Of a stretch of DNA of 38,950 bases, positions 24,244 through 31,517 are shown piece by piece; the stretch's first letter is position 1; every line of letters begins with the position of its first letter. Under the pieces are notes generated by a model. That model was not told the DNA's origin. It saw only the letters and a program-made list of their open reading frames with translations, and made no database searches. The translations under genes were made by a program, and so were the position numbers. The stretch is from an uncultured bacterium (GTDB lineage Bacteria; Elusimicrobiota; Elusimicrobia; Elusimicrobiales; Elusimicrobiaceae): assembly GCA_949294085.1 (NCBI GenBank), contig CASFFX010000012.1, forward strand, positions 1 to 38,950. Reading direction: 5' to 3'.

Positions 24244-24942
24244 ATGAATATACTGCTTGCTTCTGCCGCGTTAAACGTGTATGAACAAATGGCGCTGGAC
24301 GAAACGCTGGTCCGCGTTCGTCCGCACGGGGTTACCCTGCGCTTTTACCGGTGGACGGAAGGCCCGGCCGTTACGTTTGGCTATGCCCAATTCGTCCGCG
24401 AGGTGCGCCGCGCCCTGCAGGAACGCCGCTTTGCCGGCCCTTATGCCCGCCGACCTACGGGCGGCGGGGTGGTGTTTCACGAAGGGGATTTGACGTTTTC
24501 GCTCGTGTTTGAAGCGCCAGGGCGGCCGGCCGATATTTACAAAAATTTTCACGCGCAGGTGCACGCCCAGCTCGCCCGTTTGGGCCAGCCGGGGACGGTG
24601 TTTCACAAACCGCTGCCTGCATCGGCGTACGCACCCAGCGTCAATCACACGGCGAGCGCGTGTTTTGTTAATCCGGTGGAAAACGATTTGCTTGCTCCTT
24701 CCGGAGAGAAAATTTTAGGCGGGGCCCTGCGCCGTTTTGGCACGACGGTCTTGTACCAAGGGTCGCTGCAGGTGCCCGGCGCCCGCGAAAACCCGGCCTG
24801 TAAACGGGCCGTGATTGAAGCCGTGCGCCATTTCCTGGCGACGGATTTGCACCCGTGCGCCGCCCCGGAAGCGTGGCTGCTGCAGGCGCGCCGCCTGGCG
24901 CGGGAGCAATACGCCGCGCCGGAGTGGACGGAGAAATTTTGA
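24244..24942 (+). CDS. Lipoate-protein ligase A or GcvH octanoyltransferase (LplA/LipM family)
   Basis: Member of the biotin/lipoate protein ligase superfamily, presumably attaching lipoate or octanoate to K63 of GcvH from the same operon. RRPTGGGVVFHEGDLTFSLV is the typical substrate loop and K156 (GEKILGGA) is the conserved lysine. At 232 aa it lacks the C-terminal accessory domain of E. coli LplA. C140 in ACF lies 16 residues before the lysine, close to the arrangement around the catalytic Cys of LipM octanoyltransferases; but ENDL after it resembles LplA. Both readings are open. The start ATG 24244 is chosen over GTG 24223, which lies in the hairpin. The stop overlaps the next start (TGATG). 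Confidence 0.82.
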   Translation: MNILLASAALNVYEQMALDETLVRVRPHGVTLRFYRWTEGPAVTFGYAQFVREVRRALQERRFAGPYARRPTGGGVVFHEGDLTFSLVFEAPGRPADIYKNFHAQVHAQLARLGQPGTVFHKPLPASAYAPSVNHTASACFVNPVENDLLAPSGEKILGGALRRFGTTVLYQGSLQVPGARENPACKRAVIEAVRHFLATDLHPCAAPEAWLLQARRLAREQYAAPEWTEKF

Positions 24943-25628
24943 TGAGCCGTTTACTAAAACTTTTGATTGCCCTGCTGTTGCTGCCAACCGCCGTGCTGAC
25001 TTTTGCCGAGACGGTGCGCATTTTGCTGGGGGTGCTGGGACAGCTGAGCCTGGCCCTTAGTTTTTTGCTGGGGATACTGATTTATTGCGGGATTCATTAC
25101 GGCTACTATAATTTTTCGCGGCCTTATGTGTTTGCGCACGAAATGACACATGCGTTGGCCGCGTTGCTGTGCGGGTGCCGGATTAAAGACGTGTCCGTGG
25201 GAAAGGACAGCGGCTACGTCAAAATGGACCGCTGCAACATGTGGGTTGTGCTGGCCCCGTATTTTGTGCCGGCTTACGTATTGGCGGCGGCTTTTGTGTA
25301 TTGCACGGTGGATTTGTTTGTGGATTTGAAGCCGTACCGCCAGGTGTTTTTGTTTGTCATCGGGTTTTTTACGGCGTTTCACTTTGTGCAAACCTTCAAA
25401 ACGTTGTTTGAGGCCGAACAGCCCGATTTGAAATTGGCGGGCGGAAAGGTTTTTTCCGTGGTGATGATTACGCTGGCCAACTTGGTGGTGCTGGCTTTGG
25501 TGTTAAAGGCGTTGTTCCCGGAGGCCGTTTCGCTGGGGACCGCGGGCAAAAATGTGCTGGCGGGCACCGTCAACGTATGGCGAATTATAGTAAACTATAT
25601 AGTGGAGAAGGCCGTCAATGCGGCATAG
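24942..25628 (+). CDS. Predicted membrane protein with HExxH motif (M50-like)
   Basis: 228-aa polytopic membrane protein with about six hydrophobic segments. H66-E67-M68-T69-H70 lies in FAHEMTHALAALLCG, following a membrane segment, as in membrane-embedded zinc proteases of the M50 type. I cannot find the second M50 metal motif (NxxPxxxxDG), so activity is uncertain and the family call is tentative. The start overlaps the stop of the lipoate transferase gene, with GGAG upstream. The AsmA-like gene follows three bases after its stop, so the two are probably made together. Function unknown. Confidence 0.6.
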   Translation: MSRLLKLLIALLLLPTAVLTFAETVRILLGVLGQLSLALSFLLGILIYCGIHYGYYNFSRPYVFAHEMTHALAALLCGCRIKDVSVGKDSGYVKMDRCNMWVVLAPYFVPAYVLAAAFVYCTVDLFVDLKPYRQVFLFVIGFFTAFHFVQTFKTLFEAEQPDLKLAGGKVFSVVMITLANLVVLALVLKALFPEAVSLGTAGKNVLAGTVNVWRIIVNYIVEKAVNAA

Positions 25629-25631
25629 ACC

Positions 25632-27932
25632 ATGAGCAAAAAAGAAAAAAAGAAAAAGGGCTTTTGGCCCTGGCTAAGGCGGTTTATCAGACGGTGCGTA
25701 GTGCTCAGCCTGCGCACGGTGCTGTTTGCCGTGATGTTTGTGTTGCTCGTGGCGGCGGGGCTGTGGCTGTTGTTTTTGAAAACGTTCAACGCCCAGCACA
25801 TCAGCGAATTGATTACCGAAGAACTGCAAAAACGCCTGGACCGGCCGGTGCGGATTGCGTCGCTGGATTTGACGTCGTTAAACACGATTGAGCTGAAAGG
25901 ATTTTCCGTGTTGGACACGCAGGGCGCGCCGGGGTATGCGCTGCTGTCGGCCGATTCCGTTACGCTTACCATGCAGCTGCTGCCGCTTTTGAACCAGCAG
26001 TTGGTGATTGATGAAGTGTCCCTCAATTCCCCGCGTTTTAATGTGGTGCGCCAGGCGGACGGTACCTACAATATGCCGCCGATTCGCACGCCTAAGGAAC
26101 AGTCCGTCTATACCAGCGAACTGACGGGGCGTAAATTTGCCGTAAGCGTGGAGGACTGGTCCGTGCACAACGGCGTGCTGAGTTACAAAGATTTGGCGTC
26201 CGGCGTGTCGCACGCGCTTTACGGGCTGAATTTGCATTTTGAACGGCTGCGGTTTGACGAACTGTCGCGCTTTCAAATGGAAATGATTCTGCGCAACAAG
26301 TGGGGGGACCATATTTCCGATATGGAAATACAAGGCACGGGACACGTGAACTTTGCCGATTTTAATTGGGAAAATTTTGCCCTGCGCAGTTTGCGTACGC
26401 AGGTGTTTCTGTTCCAAAAGCCGGTGGATTTGCTGATTGACCTGGATAACTTGCGCACGCCGTATTTTAATATCAAAGCGTCGGTGCCGGCTTTTGAAAG
26501 CAAGGATTTGTCCCTGTTTCACTCAAAGGAGCTGGGGTTTTCGCTTCCCAAGTCCGAGCTGACGGCCCAAGGCATGCTGGACAACGACTACCGCTTGCTG
26601 AAATTAAATCAGGTAACGCTCTCCGCGGCGGACGTCAAAGCCACGCTGTCGGGGCAAATGAATTTTGCACAGGCCCCGTTTACGGTGGATGTGAACGCGT
26701 CCACCAATTTCTTTGACCTGTCCGGCAAAAGCACGTATTATCCGTTTTTGAAACAATACAAATTGACGGGCCAGGCTGCCCTGTCGGCCCGGGTTTTGCG
26801 CGAAAAAGGCCAGTACTCCCTGCCGCTTTTTACCGCGCAAAGCAAAAAAGTGTCCGGCCTGTTTTACGGCTTTAAGGCCGACGGCGTGGACGGCGAATTT
26901 CAAGCCAAGCAAAATTTTTCCGACCTGTACGCCCGCACCACCGACGGGAAGGTTACCGTCAACAAATCCGTGTTTGACCGCTTGAGCCTCAGCGCCAGCT
27001 GGCGCAAGGGCAATTTGTATGCCTACATCGCTTCCACCGAATTAAACGGGGTGCCGTTTAAGCTGAGCCTGTCGGTCAACAACCTCAAAAGCGCCCGCCG
27101 CAAAATCCGCACGTCTATTTATTGGAAAGACCTGGACCCGCTGGCTTTTATTGATACGGTAAAAGACTTTGTAACCGTGATTACGCCGCTTCTTAAAAAA
27201 GGCGTCAAATTCAAAGAACCGGTGGACGGTTCGCTGGCGTGGCTGCGCAATTTTCGCGATCGGCTGCCCAAGTTTATGCCCAATTTTGCGGGCAACTTGA
27301 CGGCGGACACGTTTTCCACCCAGGTACTGAGCGGCAACCGCTTCAGCGCCGAATTTGATTTTACCGGCATGCGCGCCGGGATGAAGAATTTATCCGGCCC
27401 GCTGGAAGCGCGGCTGGAGGGGGGCGTCATCCACCAAATGGAAAAACTGGCCGAAGAACAGCAAGCCCTGAACATTACGTTCCAGCCGTTTATTTTGATG
27501 CACCGTATGGAACGGGCCGGAAGTTTCAAGGTGGGGCAAGTGCTTAAAGACGTGCCGTTTAACGATATGGCCGTATCGGTGGATTTTACCAACGGCAAAA
27601 TGCAAATCAACAATGCCTATACCGTAGGCCCCACCATTTCGGCCGCCGTAAGCGGATGGACCGATTGGGTCAACGAAAATTTTGATATTATTATATGGAC
27701 GATGTTTAACAATACCTCGCGTTCGGGGGCGCTGGCGGAAAATTTGACGGACGAGTCCGGCAATCCGGCTTTGGCGTTTCGCGTGTCGTCTTCCATGCTT
27801 AAACCCAAGCTGGAAATGCTGCGCGCCAAAAAAACCGGCCAAACCATCCGCACCGCCCAAGAACAGGGCCTGAACACCAGTTTCAAAGCCGCGCAGGAAT
27901 TTATCAAAGGAGACTTTCATGCCAAGAAATAA
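25632..27932 (+). CDS. AsmA-like envelope protein
   Basis: Large (766 aa) AsmA/TamB-superfamily protein: a lysine-rich cytoplasmic N-terminus, one membrane helix (about residues 24-50), then a long beta-rich periplasmic region. Diagnostic N-terminal features are ELQKRLDRPVRIASLDL followed by IELKGFSVLDTQGAPGYALLSADSVTL, and the repetitive strands expected of a hydrophobic groove. Family members are thought to move phospholipids between inner and outer membrane, so this supports a diderm envelope. The ribosome binding site close to ATG 25632 is weak; translation may be coupled to the upstream membrane gene. The last 14 bases overlap pyrE. Confidence 0.78.
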   Translation: MSKKEKKKKGFWPWLRRFIRRCVVLSLRTVLFAVMFVLLVAAGLWLLFLKTFNAQHISELITEELQKRLDRPVRIASLDLTSLNTIELKGFSVLDTQGAPGYALLSADSVTLTMQLLPLLNQQLVIDEVSLNSPRFNVVRQADGTYNMPPIRTPKEQSVYTSELTGRKFAVSVEDWSVHNGVLSYKDLASGVSHALYGLNLHFERLRFDELSRFQMEMILRNKWGDHISDMEIQGTGHVNFADFNWENFALRSLRTQVFLFQKPVDLLIDLDNLRTPYFNIKASVPAFESKDLSLFHSKELGFSLPKSELTAQGMLDNDYRLLKLNQVTLSAADVKATLSGQMNFAQAPFTVDVNASTNFFDLSGKSTYYPFLKQYKLTGQAALSARVLREKGQYSLPLFTAQSKKVSGLFYGFKADGVDGEFQAKQNFSDLYARTTDGKVTVNKSVFDRLSLSASWRKGNLYAYIASTELNGVPFKLSLSVNNLKSARRKIRTSIYWKDLDPLAFIDTVKDFVTVITPLLKKGVKFKEPVDGSLAWLRNFRDRLPKFMPNFAGNLTADTFSTQVLSGNRFSAEFDFTGMRAGMKNLSGPLEARLEGGVIHQMEKLAEEQQALNITFQPFILMHRMERAGSFKVGQVLKDVPFNDMAVSVDFTNGKMQINNAYTVGPTISAAVSGWTDWVNENFDIIIWTMFNNTSRSGALAENLTDESGNPALAFRVSSSMLKPKLEMLRAKKTGQTIRTAQEQGLNTSFKAAQEFIKGDFHAKK

Positions 27933-28497
27933 TATGGACGTTTTGTGCCTCTTGCAAGAACACGGGGCCATTTTGGAAGGCCATTTTGTGATGCCTTCCG
28001 GGTTTCACAGCCAAACTTACATTCAAACCTCTCTTTTGATGCAGCACCCGCATTTGGCCCAGCGCATTGCGGGGGCGCTGTCGGACAAATTTGCCAAAAA
28101 GGCCGATGTGATTTTGGCGCTTACCCCGTCGGACTCGGTCCTCGCGCAGGAAGTGGCCCGCGCCCGCGGCGTGCGCGCCATTTTTGCTTCCCGCGGCGAT
28201 AACGGCGAAATGATTTTGAAGCATAACTTTATGATTAAAGAAGGCGAGGACGTGCTGATTGTGGACGATGTGGCCGTATCCGGGCGGAAAATCAACAAAG
28301 CCATTGAACTGGTGGGCAAGCTGGGCGGCAACGTGATTGGCGTAGGGGTGATTGTGGACCGCTCGATGGGATACCTGCCGCTGGCGGTGCCGCTGCGGGC
28401 CTTGCTGTCGTACCCGATGCAAACGTTTACGGCCAACGAGTGCCCGCTTTGCGCGGCCAAATTGCCGATTTCTAAATTGGAAAAAACGGACAAATAA
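27919..28497 (+). CDS. pyrE: Orotate phosphoribosyltransferase
   Basis: Converts orotate and PRPP to orotidine 5'-phosphate in pyrimidine synthesis. The PRPP-binding motif is VLIVDDVAVSGRK, and the N-terminal GFHSQTYIQTSLLMQHP replaces the common HSDxY segment. 192 aa. A C-terminal CPLC near residues 175-178 may be part of a small metal or structural site. ATG 27919 has AGGAG six bases upstream and overlaps the AsmA-like gene. No other pyrimidine genes are adjacent. Confidence 0.9.
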   Translation: MPRNNMDVLCLLQEHGAILEGHFVMPSGFHSQTYIQTSLLMQHPHLAQRIAGALSDKFAKKADVILALTPSDSVLAQEVARARGVRAIFASRGDNGEMILKHNFMIKEGEDVLIVDDVAVSGRKINKAIELVGKLGGNVIGVGVIVDRSMGYLPLAVPLRALLSYPMQTFTANECPLCAAKLPISKLEKTDK

Positions 28498-28510
28498 AGG
28501 AATTTATTTT

Positions 28511-29683
28511 ATGACTGAAATTAAGCTGAAAGCAAAAGAAGAAAGACGGCTCCAGGCCGGACATTGGTGGGTGTTTTCCAACGAGATTGACGGGTTGGAT
28601 ACGTCCATAGAACCCGGCACGTTGGTGCGGGTGGTCAATCACGAAGGGAAACAGGTGGGCATTGGGTTTTTCAATCCGCACAGTTTAATTTCCGTTCGTC
28701 TGCTGATGAAAGGCGAAGGCTCTTTGCCGGAAGATTTTGTGTTTGAAAATATAGACAATGCCTACAGCTACCGCAAGGAAATCGGCGTGCGCAAATACGG
28801 GCGCATGTGCTACGGCGAGGCCGACAATATGCCCGGGCTGGTGATTGACCGCTACGGCGACGTGTTGGTGATGGACGTGCTGACGGCCGGTATGGAAAAA
28901 ATCAAGCCCGCCATTACGCAGGCCGTGCAGAAAATTTTTAAGCCCAAAGGCATTTATTATAAAAACGACAGCGCCTTCCGCGCGTTGGAAGGGCTGACCA
29001 ATACGCCGGAAATCATCGGCGAAGTGCCCGAAGCCGTGCAGATAGAAGAAAACGGCGTGAAATATTGGGTGCCGATACGCGGCGGCCAAAAAACGGGCTT
29101 TTATTTTGACCAGCGCGAAAACCGCGAATTTTTGAAACCGTATTTTAAGGAAAAACTGGTGCTGGATTTGTATTCTTACATCGGGTCCTTTGGCATTACG
29201 GCGGCTTTGGCGGGCGCCAGCCAGGTGTGGGGGTGCGATTCCTCGGCCGCGGCGGTGGAGTGGGCCAAGAAAAACGCCGAGCTTAACGGCGTGTCCGATA
29301 CGGTGGTGTTCCACCGCGACGATGCCGAACGGCTGCTTTCGGCCTTGAAAAAAGGCGAATTGCCCGACCAGCCGGATATGGTGCTTTTGGATCCGCCCGC
29401 TTTTGTAAAAAGCCGCAAAGCGCTGCCGCAGGCGGTGGGGCTGTATGTAAAACTGGTTAAAATGGCGCTGGAAGGCCTTAAAGCAGGCGGGTATTTGGCG
29501 TTTTCCACGTGTTCGCATCATATTTCGCGCGAACTGTTTGTGGACATTATTCGGCAGGGCGTCAGCAAATCGGGGCGCAAGGCGGTGTTGGTGGAGCTGC
29601 GCGGCCAAGCCAAAGATCACCCGGTGCTGATTGGGATGCCGGAAACGGAATACCTGCATTTTGCCTTGGTGCAGCTGCGGTAA
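28511..29683 (+). CDS. Class I SAM-dependent rRNA methyltransferase, RlmI-like (COG1092)
   Basis: Predicted 23S rRNA cytosine-5 methyltransferase. An N-terminal PUA domain (about residues 1-75: KAKEERRLQAGHWWVFSNEI) precedes a Rossmann methyltransferase domain with motif I VLDLYSYIGSFGITAALAGA, the acidic motif II region WGCDSS, the DPPAFVKSRK motif and FSTCSHHIS, where the Cys is the likely nucleophile. 390 aa from ATG 28511, with AAAGGAA upstream; longer in-frame readings overlap pyrE. Last gene of the gcv unit, followed by a terminator. RlmI is the closest known function; exact target base not provable here. Confidence 0.9.
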   Translation: MTEIKLKAKEERRLQAGHWWVFSNEIDGLDTSIEPGTLVRVVNHEGKQVGIGFFNPHSLISVRLLMKGEGSLPEDFVFENIDNAYSYRKEIGVRKYGRMCYGEADNMPGLVIDRYGDVLVMDVLTAGMEKIKPAITQAVQKIFKPKGIYYKNDSAFRALEGLTNTPEIIGEVPEAVQIEENGVKYWVPIRGGQKTGFYFDQRENREFLKPYFKEKLVLDLYSYIGSFGITAALAGASQVWGCDSSAAAVEWAKKNAELNGVSDTVVFHRDDAERLLSALKKGELPDQPDMVLLDPPAFVKSRKALPQAVGLYVKLVKMALEGLKAGGYLAFSTCSHHISRELFVDIIRQGVSKSGRKAVLVELRGQAKDHPVLIGMPETEYLHFALVQLR

Positions 29684-29701
29684 AACGTCTTGCAACTTGA
29701 G

Positions 29702-29732
29702 CCCCCGGCGGCAAAAGCCCCGGGGGTTTTTT
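29702..29732 (+). terminator. Intrinsic terminator ending the gcv-pyrE-methyltransferase unit
   Basis: CCCCCGG and CCGGGGG pair around an 11-base loop, followed by six T. Confidence 0.9.
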
Positions 29733-29759
29733 GTGGCCCAGCGGGAACGGCCGGCGGGG

Positions 29760-29788
29760 TTGTACGGCAAGGGAATTTATGGCATAAT
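29760..29788 (+). promoter_or_regulatory. Sigma70-type promoter for the secreted unknown protein
   Basis: TTGTAC (29760-29765), 17-base spacer, CATAAT (29783-29788). Expected transcript start near 29795, with GGGAGG and ATG 29822 following. Confidence 0.7.
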
Positions 29789-29821
29789 GGAAGAAAGGAC
29801 ATCTTTTTGGGAGGCTTGTAT

Positions 29822-30508
29822 ATGCGTAAGTTTTGGTTTGCCGTGCTGATTGCCATTTTCACTTTTACTGCTTCGGGTTTGTTTGCCCAAAATACGGACG
29901 CGCGCCGGGCAGAATACAATCAGCTGTTAAAACAAAGACAAGAGTTGCTGGCGTGGAGTTCCGCGCACCCGGTGGCCCCCCGCTTAGTCGGTATGCTAAA
30001 AGACAAAGAAGCCCAATCCATCCGCACCCGCCTTTATAATGAATTTTTCTCTTACAGACAGCAAGATGTGTCCAATTTTAAGAAGCAGCTCCGCCAAGAA
30101 ATCGCCAAAGCCAAAAATGTGCCGTTTATTACGTTTAATACGCTCCCCCTTGCCAATTTGCAAAAACTTGCCTCCAACAAACCTTTGTTGCTTTCCTTTT
30201 TGAAAACCTTCCCGGATAACGTAGCCAACCTGGCTGATTCTTACTTAACCAAGCTGTTCAAAGAAGATGAAAAATTTGAAGAAATGATGGTATCGTATTT
30301 GCTGTATTTGAAAACGTATAACGCCAATCCGTCGGCCGGCAAATTTTCGGACTACGAAAAAAAGCAAATCCAATCCTTCCGCTCCAGCGGCAATATGCTG
30401 GAAATGTACAAAGCGCTGTTTTCCATGTCGTCCCGCCGGGCGGCGGCCACCCGCAAAGCCTTAGCGCAGAAATACGTGGCCCGCTCGCTGGCGCAAGCGT
30501 TTATGTAA
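29822..30508 (+). CDS. Secreted protein of unknown function
   Basis: I do not recognise this 228-aa protein. It has a clear signal peptide (MRKFWFAVLIAIFTFTASG, cleavage probably after LFAQ, so near residue 23). The mature part is predicted mostly helical and charged, with long Lys/Glu/Gln-rich amphipathic stretches, two FLKTFPDNV/LTKLFKEDEKF helices in the middle and an Arg/Ala-rich end. There is no cysteine in the mature part, and no lipobox. It has its own promoter and terminator and no operon partner. A periplasmic scaffold or adaptor role is possible but unsupported. Confidence 0.7.
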   Translation: MRKFWFAVLIAIFTFTASGLFAQNTDARRAEYNQLLKQRQELLAWSSAHPVAPRLVGMLKDKEAQSIRTRLYNEFFSYRQQDVSNFKKQLRQEIAKAKNVPFITFNTLPLANLQKLASNKPLLLSFLKTFPDNVANLADSYLTKLFKEDEKFEEMMVSYLLYLKTYNANPSAGKFSDYEKKQIQSFRSSGNMLEMYKALFSMSSRRAAATRKALAQKYVARSLAQAFM

Positions 30509-30523
30509 GCCCCGTTTTCCCAT

Positions 30524-30553
30524 AAAAAACCCCGCGGTTAAGCGGGGTTTTTT
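30524..30553. terminator. Bidirectional terminator between the secreted protein gene and tRNA-Phe
   Basis: AAAAAACCCCGC and GCGGGGTTTTTT form a perfect 12-bp inverted repeat with loop GGTTAA. It can end the plus-strand transcript and the convergent tRNA transcript. Confidence 0.92.
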
Positions 30554-30573
30554 ATTGCAAATCCATAAAGAAA

Positions 30574-30645
30574 TGCCGAGGGACAGGATCGAACTGTCGA
30601 CACCCGGTTTTTCAGACCGGTGCTCTACCACTGAGCTACCTCGGC
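30574..30645 (-). tRNA. tRNA-Phe (anticodon GAA)
   Basis: Minus-strand cloverleaf of 72 bases: acceptor GCCGAGG/CCTCGGC, D-arm GCTC/GAGC, anticodon stem CCGGT/ACCGG with loop CTGAAAA (anticodon GAA at plus positions 30611-30613), variable loop GTGTC, T-arm GACAG/CTGTC with loop TTCGATC, discriminator A. The 3' CCA is not encoded. Confidence 0.97.
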
Positions 30646-30656
30646 ATTACCTAAAT

Positions 30657-30685
30657 ATCATACAAAATTTCCGCTTCTTGGGCAA
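30657..30685 (-). promoter_or_regulatory. Sigma70-type promoter for tRNA-Phe
   Basis: On the minus strand: TTGCCC (30685-30680), 17-base spacer, TATGAT (30662-30657), ending 11 bases before the mature tRNA 5' end. Confidence 0.7.
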
Positions 30686-30713
30686 CCGGCGTGTTTTCTC
30701 GTCGGAGAATTTT

Positions 30714-31187
30714 TTATAAATCGGAGTTTTGTTCAAACATCCGGGCCATTTTTTCCAAATATGCGCGGTCGGTTGGGTCAAAGCGGGAGGGAATCGGGGA
30801 ATCCACATCCAAAACGCCCCACACGGCCGTTTGGCGGTACAGCGGAATCACAATTTCGCTGCGCGAAGCGCTGTCGCACGCGATGTGCCCCTTAAAAGCG
30901 TGCACATCCGGCACCAGCTGCGTTTGGCGTTGGGCGGCGGCCGTCCCGCAGACGCCTTTGCCCAGCGCAATGCGCACGCAGGCGGGCTTGCCCTGGAAAG
31001 GCCCCAGCACCAAAATACCGTTTTTCAGGCGGTAAAACCCGGCCCAGTTCAATTGCGGCAGGGTATGGTACAGCAAGGCGGACAAATTGGCCATATTGGC
31101 CACCGCGTCGCGCTCGCTTGCCAGCAGGGCGCGGGCCTGGAGCAATAAAGTTTCGTACAGTTGGGTTTTAATAGCAGCGGCAGTCAT
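30714..31187 (-). CDS. msrC: Free methionine-(R)-sulfoxide reductase (GAF domain)
   Basis: Reduces free methionine-R-sulfoxide, part of oxidative damage repair. The single GAF domain carries the three reactive cysteines C70, C80 and C104 (KPACVRIALGKGVCGTA; FKGHIACDSAS), with the same +10 and +24 spacing as E. coli fRMsr (C84, C94, C118). 157 aa, normal length. Minus-strand gene divergent from the VOR operon; no strong promoter is seen for it, although TACAAT lies just upstream of its ATG. Presence in an apparent anaerobe suggests some oxygen exposure. Confidence 0.93.
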   Translation of the reverse strand: MTAAAIKTQLYETLLLQARALLASERDAVANMANLSALLYHTLPQLNWAGFYRLKNGILVLGPFQGKPACVRIALGKGVCGTAAAQRQTQLVPDVHAFKGHIACDSASRSEIVIPLYRQTAVWGVLDVDSPIPSRFDPTDRAYLEKMARMFEQNSDL

Positions 31188-31217
31188 ATTTGTATTGTAG
31201 CAAAACCGATTAAATTA

Positions 31218-31247
31218 TTGCGCAAGAACGCGCAAAAGAAATATACT
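31218..31247 (+). promoter_or_regulatory. Promoter with inverted repeat for the VOR operon
   Basis: TTGCGC (31218-31223), 18-base spacer, TATACT (31242-31247). The -35 is the left half of TTGCGC-AAGAAC-GCGCAA (31218-31235), a perfect 6-bp inverted repeat and possible operator, placed between the divergent msrC and VOR genes. Confidence 0.65.
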
Positions 31248-31255
31248 TTATGTAT

Positions 31256-31277
31256 GGGCCGGTTAAACCCCCGGTCC
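31256..31277 (+). promoter_or_regulatory. 5' leader hairpin of the VOR operon
   Basis: GGGCCGG pairs with CCGGTCC (one G-U) around an 8-base loop. It lies at the very start of the predicted transcript and ends 3 bases before AGGAG of the ferredoxin gene. It may stabilise the mRNA 5' end. Confidence 0.45.
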
Positions 31278-31289
31278 GACAGGAGAATT

Positions 31290-31496
31290 ATGCCAAGAAT
31301 TGAAGTGGACGCCAACAAATGCAAAGCTTGCTATTTGTGTGTAAGCGTATGCCCGAAGAAATGTTTGGGCAAGTCCAAAACCATCAGCAAAAAGGGTTAT
31401 TTCCCCGCGCAGATGGAACACCCCGAAAACTGCATCGGCTGTGCGATGTGCTATACCATGTGCCCCGATATTGCCATTACGGTAATTAAAGAGTAA
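31290..31496 (+). CDS. 2-oxoacid:ferredoxin oxidoreductase, ferredoxin-like delta subunit
   Basis: 68-aa protein with two [4Fe-4S] motifs: C11, C14, C17, C21-Pro and C48, C51, C54, C58-Pro; an extra C25 follows the first. It passes electrons from the oxidoreductase to external ferredoxin. AGGAG is five bases before ATG 31290; upstream in-frame readings would run antisense into msrC. First of four genes in the order delta-alpha-beta-gamma. Confidence 0.93.
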   Translation: MPRIEVDANKCKACYLCVSVCPKKCLGKSKTISKKGYFPAQMEHPENCIGCAMCYTMCPDIAITVIKE

Positions 31497-31517
31497 CGAT
31501 TTTGAGGAATTTTTATT

